A stretch of DNA of 64,000 nt from Sporothrix humicola (Eukaryota; Ascomycota; Sordariomycetes; Ophiostomatales; Ophiostomataceae): the NCBI GenBank assembly GCA_021396245.1, contig WNYE01000058.1, positions 124,001 through 188,000 on the forward strand. The letters run 5' to 3'. Each line of letters opens with the position of its first letter. Position 1 is the stretch's first letter. Below the pieces are notes generated by a model. It was not told the DNA's origin. It saw only the letters and a list, made by a program, of their open reading frames with translations, and made no database searches. The translations under genes and the position numbers were made by a program. Positions 59,681 to 64,000 of the stretch are shown piece by piece.

Positions 59681-61876
59681 GTTCTCTTGAGAGCGTCACT
59701 TGTCTCGCCCTGTCGTCTTTTCTTGTCTATTTTGACGCATTGAATGTCAAGGCGCCCTCGACATCTTGTTTGTTCCTGTCAGACTCGTGCAAGGTGTGGT
59801 GGGACTGGGTTTGTCTGGTTTGTCAAGACATTAAAGTCAAGACAGTAAGCTCTAACATTGACCACACACAGAAAGGCTGACGGTCTGACTGCATAAATGT
59901 GTGAATGTGTGCTCCCAACGGGCATTATCGTCCTGTGCAGCAAATCACATCCCATCGAAGCCGGCCTTGATACCCTCCATTATGAGGCATAACATGGAGA
60001 TGCACACCCTCTTCTCTGTCTTGCGTGAACCAGTCTTTCTGATCTTCCTTTTGCCCCTCTGTCCCTCATTGTTTTCCTGTCCCTCGCAGGAGGCAAGCTC
60101 TAGTGCTGACAAGCCTGCAAGCTTCCTGCTGCTCCCTGAATTCTGTTCCTGTCCTGTTTCTGTTTATGCAATCCTTCCCTGTAACTGGACTGGGTGGAGG
60201 GAAGGCACAGAGAAAAAGAGGCATAAACTGGCAACCGGCCACTCACAGGCTGGAGAGGGACGGCCCTGTTTGAAATGTTACTCCCCTCTTTGACTAAACG
60301 TTGACGTGTCCGCCTCCGAGCCGTCGAACGCGAAGCCCGACAAGGCGTTCCGGGGTCGTGAGGGCCAAGGAATCAAGGGTCTCCAAGGCACTCGCCATGA
60401 CTGGCCAAAGGGAAATGCAGGTGCGTGGCATCCTCGGCGGTGCTTCGACTGGCTGCTCTCTTCCAGTCTGTCTGTGTCTCCATTTCGGGCACAGCTTGGA
60501 AGAAGCAAGCAAGTTATGCCTCGAACGGGTTATGCGTCTTTTTATGCAGGCCAGCCAGTAGGAGGAGAGAATGGTGGACGGTAGGTGTTAGATGCTTGAT
60601 GTTTTGAATACTCCAGTACCGAATAGGGCAACGCAATTATGCCCAAGCATCCACTGCAGTGCATCTGTTGATATTCCTGCACTTGCATACTGGGTGTATC
60701 AAAGATCAACACTGTGTCAATTGGATAAAGAGTCTCCAACTGTGGCCATGACAGCACAATATGCGTAACTGGCGTTGACAAAGAAAAAGAAAAGGACAAA
60801 AGTAAACAATGCAAGCCCACCACGCCGTAAAACCACGCGATGATGCCATGTCCTCCCGGAGCCAGCCCACTCTTCGCCCCCTGCGTCGCCTTGTGTATCT
60901 CGAGTGGCTCTCTATGTTTCTTCTTTGTCTTTTTTGTTTTTTTTGTGCCTGTACTTGTGTCTCTGCGTCTTTTGTGCTCGTGTCCGTGTCGCCGTGGCCC
61001 CGTATATCCGCATCGACAAGTATGTACTTGTACAAGTGTACTCTCTCTTCTTTTTGTACACGTACGAGGACGGCATTCGCGCTCTCGCTCGTGCCCGTCT
61101 TTTTCCCTGTCTTCTTTCTTGTCTTCCTCCCCACTCTCTCCCGTGTCGGCTTCGGTCCCGCGGCCAGACCCTCTTTTTTCTTGTGCCCATTTGTCTCCAT
61201 TCTGCCTTGTGCTCCTGTGTCCCCGAACCCGCCACCGTTTCTGAAAGAGCGGGATTTTGTTGGTACTAAGCACTCCGTACGTGAGAACGTGTCTTTCAGT
61301 CTTTTTTTGTCTGCGTATCGTGTGGTCATGCACTGTGTAGACACACACGGGAACTTGACAAAGATAGTGCGAGTAGAAAAACAGTCTCTGCAGGCGCCTG
61401 TGGCACAGCCGTGTTTCGCATCGTGCATGGGGGTGGAGGCGGCCTCTGTTGCTGTGCGTGTGCACAGTTGGCATTTTTGGTGGCTCAACTTGCTAAAGAG
61501 ACGTGGATGTCGGTGCAGGAATACGTCCGACTCGCTGGAGTCAAGCAGGCCTGGTCCCTGTCGTTGCCGTTGGCCTTGTCGACTGCTGTCTCTTGGGGCT
61601 TTCTTCTGCCGAAAGTCAACAAAGAGAGACATCTACCCGCCGTACTCTGTAAATGCCGCTCTCACAGACCATGTCGAGCTGAGCAGTTTTGTTTATTTTT
61701 GATACCTGATCTGGTTCGATTGTTGGATCAGTGCTGGTTAGATGTGCGCTCGACAAGGTCTTTTTGTGACATTTAACGGCCTGTCCGTTGAGCAGTATGT
61801 ATCCGTACTCTGCGAAGGACCATGGGTGAGTGGCATGGCTTGACCGACGCTGGACCGAGGATGAAGGAAGACGAGA

Positions 61877-61960
61877 AAACAAAACAATAGCAATAGCACA
61901 TCGTAAACAAAACAATAGCAACAGCACATCGTAAACAAAACAATAGCAACAGCACATCGT
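61877..61960. repeat. Three-copy 28-bp tandem repeat
   Basis: Three head-to-tail 28-bp units (61877-61904, 61905-61932, 61933-61960) beginning AAACAAAACAATAGCAA and ending GCACATCGT. Units 2 and 3 are identical and unit 1 differs at one base; a degenerate partial unit follows. There are no spacers between copies. Confidence 0.95.
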
Positions 61961-63112
61961 AAACACAACACGACATGCAAGGCATCGACCGTGGGAAAAG
62001 GATACACCCGCAACCTGTGCCGTGTGTCGCCGGATGCACCTTTGCTCCCCAGATGCAGTGCAGTGTATGAGTGTACCTGCACGGTATGCATTTTCCGTCG
62101 TGTACGACAACAGTCAGTGCATCCTGGACACGCGTTGATGTTGTTTTCAAGCCGTGTTATAATGTATTCAGCTGTGATCGGTGTGTCGGGTCGGCTGCTG
62201 TTTTCCGTAGGAGATATCGCAAAGACCAAAAGCATGTCTGATGGGCATGTGTCGTTCTGTGTTGAGTTGTATCAAGGACGATGCTGTGACTTCCAACTAG
62301 CCCATCATCGTCAATATCATGAAAAGCCTTCAACGAGAGACAGGGCCTAGATTCTCGTCAACGACTAACGAACCATTCCAGCTTAAAAACAGCTCAGGTC
62401 GGAGTTGAAGTGAAGAAAATGCCGACAGTAGCGTTGGCTGAAGTCTGGAAAAAGAAGAAGGAAGAAAAAAAAGGAAGAAAAAAACTCTGCAAAACCTTCG
62501 CCCCTTTCTGTGTGACCGCATCGGAACGGCTAGACTAACGAAGGCGCGTGGAGGTTGGGGACGGGGCGTGTCGTGTCGTGATCATCAGGGCTCTATGGGG
62601 CGCTGAGTCGTTTAGGCGTGGAGGCGCTCGTCTCTGCGCCGTCTCCAGCTCGACTCTGCATCGTGGAAATGTCGTGGACGAGAGACATTGTCTGATTGAG
62701 AAAGGTGCTGGCCGGGGAGAGTAGTGGGAGCTCACCGCTCAAGGGGTCCAGAGTAAGGCCCAGACTCTGGACTGGACTTGACGCTGTCGGCAGTAACAAG
62801 CGAGAAGTCAAACATGGCTGGGAGGCCTGCATTGCGCCTGTCTGAGATGCTATTGCTGTGGTGCTGTTGTGTTGCTGTGTGCCATATTCGAATTTGCAAA
62901 ACAAACATGTCGACGAGCTTTTGCTAAGGGTCTTGTCAATATCATATCCAAAGGGTCAACATCAGTGAGTCCAAGTCCAAGTCAAGTCTGACGATGAGTA
63001 TCCAAAACGTGATTCTAAAGTTGTATTCAAAATGTGTATTCGCTAAAAACTGTATGTTAGATTATTTGCTCATGCTCAACATGGTCGCCGTGGCCTTCGT
63101 GGCTCTCATCGG
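61961..63112. other. Intergenic region downstream of the aldolase-like gene
   Basis: No gene recognised. The part nearest 63113 should be the 3' untranslated region of the minus-strand aldolase-like gene. No clear minus-strand AATAAA was found in the first 100 nt. Confidence 0.45.
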
Positions 63113-64000
63113 CTACTCCACGTTCAGCACCAGCTTGTCAAAGCCCTTGGCAACGGCCTCCTCGCCGCCCGCCGCCTCAATCTCGTACTCGAGGTCCGGC
63201 TGGGCTTCGCGGTACAGCACGTGCGCATCGGCGCCCATGCGCTCGTTATAGGCCGCCTCCTCGTCGCTGACAATCTGCTTCTTGAGGCCGTTGGCGGCGG
63301 CCGCCTCGATCTGCAGCTGGATCTTGCACGAGCGGTCCAGCAGGCCAAACAGGAAGCCGGCCTCGTCGACGGTCTCGCCAACCGAAATCAGGCCGTGGTT
63401 CAGAAGAATGGCGCCGCGGTGGGCGGGCTGGAGGGCGGCAGCGATCCGCTCGCCTTCCTCTTCGGCGAAAACGATGCCGCCATACTGCGCGTAGACGGCG
63501 TGCTTCCCATAAAACGTGCACACGTCCTGGGTCAGCATGTCGAGCGGGCGTCCAAAGGCGGCCCATGCACGGCCGGCGATCGTGTGTGCATGGCAGACGG
63601 CGTGGACGTCGTTGGGCCGAGCGCGGTGGACGGCGCGGTGGATCAAGTAGCCGGCGGCATTGGACGTGCGGCCTGCCACTAGTGGGTTACCAGAACCGGC
63701 AACAAAGCGGCCGGTCTGGATGTCGAGCAGGACCATGTCGCCCGCCGTCAGCATGCCGAAGTGGCGGCCCAGGGGGTTCATCCAGATGCAACCCGGGAAC
63801 TCGGGGTCGCGCACCGAGATGTGTCCGCTCTGGCCCTCGATAAAGCCCTGGCGAGCAAAGTGGCGGAAGGTAGCGGCCATATGGATGAGGGTGTGCCGCC
63901 GGGCCTCGACAAATGTCGGGAATGTAGGAATGCCTGGCGAGTTAGTTGGGGTTGATTGCCATCGATAAGGCTAGGATGGACCAACCTGGCAGCTCATCGC
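63113..64000 (-). CDS. Class II aldolase/adducin N-terminal domain protein (5' end outside window)
   Basis: The last exon is 63933-63113; a 52-nt intron (63985-63934, CTAAC branch, CCAG acceptor, unusual donor GTTGGT) joins it to 64000-63986, which continues past the right edge. The junction reads DELP-GIPTFPTFVEARRH. The class II aldolase fold is marked by GFIEGQSGHISVRDP, MNPLGRHFGMLTAGD, AVHRARPNDVHAVCHAHTIA (His-x-His metal ligands), MLTQDVCTFYG and ILLNHGLISVGETVDEA (third His). The histidines of a Zn-dependent aldolase or dehydratase site are present, so it is probably catalytic rather than adducin-like, but the substrate is unknown. Fungal homologues of this small soluble type are common and poorly characterised. 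It ends DKLVLNVE. The start codon is beyond the window. Confidence 0.9.

Larger units (their letters stand above)
50981..61876. other. Gene desert between ECL1-like gene and aldolase: no gene recognised
   Basis: Nearly 11 kb without a recognisable gene. The region 60540-61702 is open on both strands in several frames (up to 310 codons) because stop codons are scarce in its CT/GC composition. None of these frames carries a family motif. Short arrays at 53671, 56641 and 59644 and a duplicated 17-mer (52181, 52664) are listed separately. Confidence 0.4.

Noticed and set aside
60542..61702. Three overlapping open frames of about 300 codons on both strands
   Set aside because: They overlap each other, are Cys/Phe/Ser- or Arg-rich, have no family motif, and reflect scarcity of stop codons in this composition.
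61877..61960. CRISPR-like repeat array
   Set aside because: The copies are head-to-tail without spacers and the organism is a eukaryote; it is a simple tandem repeat.

Overview
The window looks like chromosomal DNA of a filamentous ascomycete (Pezizomycotina, probably Sordariomycetes). The evidence is short spliceosomal introns (50-67 nt) with CTAAC- or CTGAC-like branch sites, GC-rich third codon positions inside genes against more AT-balanced flanks, pyrimidine-rich leaders in front of start codons, and fungus-restricted families (Ecl1-type zinc protein, Chs7-type chaperone, DUF1763). The species cannot be named from sequence alone.

Layout. 1.7-5.3 kb: two minus-strand genes, a small two-exon DUF1763 protein and an MFS sugar transporter with long hydrophilic extensions at both ends. 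7.4 kb: tRNA-Asp(GTC), minus strand. 13.1-14.0 kb: a two-exon, seven-span Chs7-family (chitin synthase export chaperone) protein behind an exceptionally long leader with no ATG. 15.6-17.5 kb: an intronless SSL1/p44 subunit of TFIIH. 17.8 kb: tRNA-Lys(CTT). 47.5-48.2 kb: an Ecl1/2/3-type zinc-binding protein. 63.1-64.0 kb: the 3' part of a class II aldolase/adducin-like gene that runs off the right edge. I see no sign of operons or a metabolic cluster; the genes look like independent housekeeping or conserved fungal genes.

The striking property is how little is coded. Between tRNA-Lys and the ECL1-like gene (about 29.7 kb), and between that gene and the aldolase (about 14.9 kb), I recognise no protein gene on either strand. 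Long open frames there are low-complexity by-products of strand-asymmetric polypyrimidine/polypurine DNA. These deserts contain many short degenerate tandem arrays with a period of 9-11 bp, often with a CCCA or CCAAA core, along with scattered TACTCCGTA-like motifs, several hairpins, homopolymer runs and one 28-bp tandem triplet.

The best leads for something undescribed are: the dispersed ten-base-period arrays; the inverted pair of such arrays at 36.1-36.3 kb; the ATG-depleted leaders; and the transporter, whose coding-like N-terminal extension contains no ATG. No self-contained new enzymatic or defence system was recognised.
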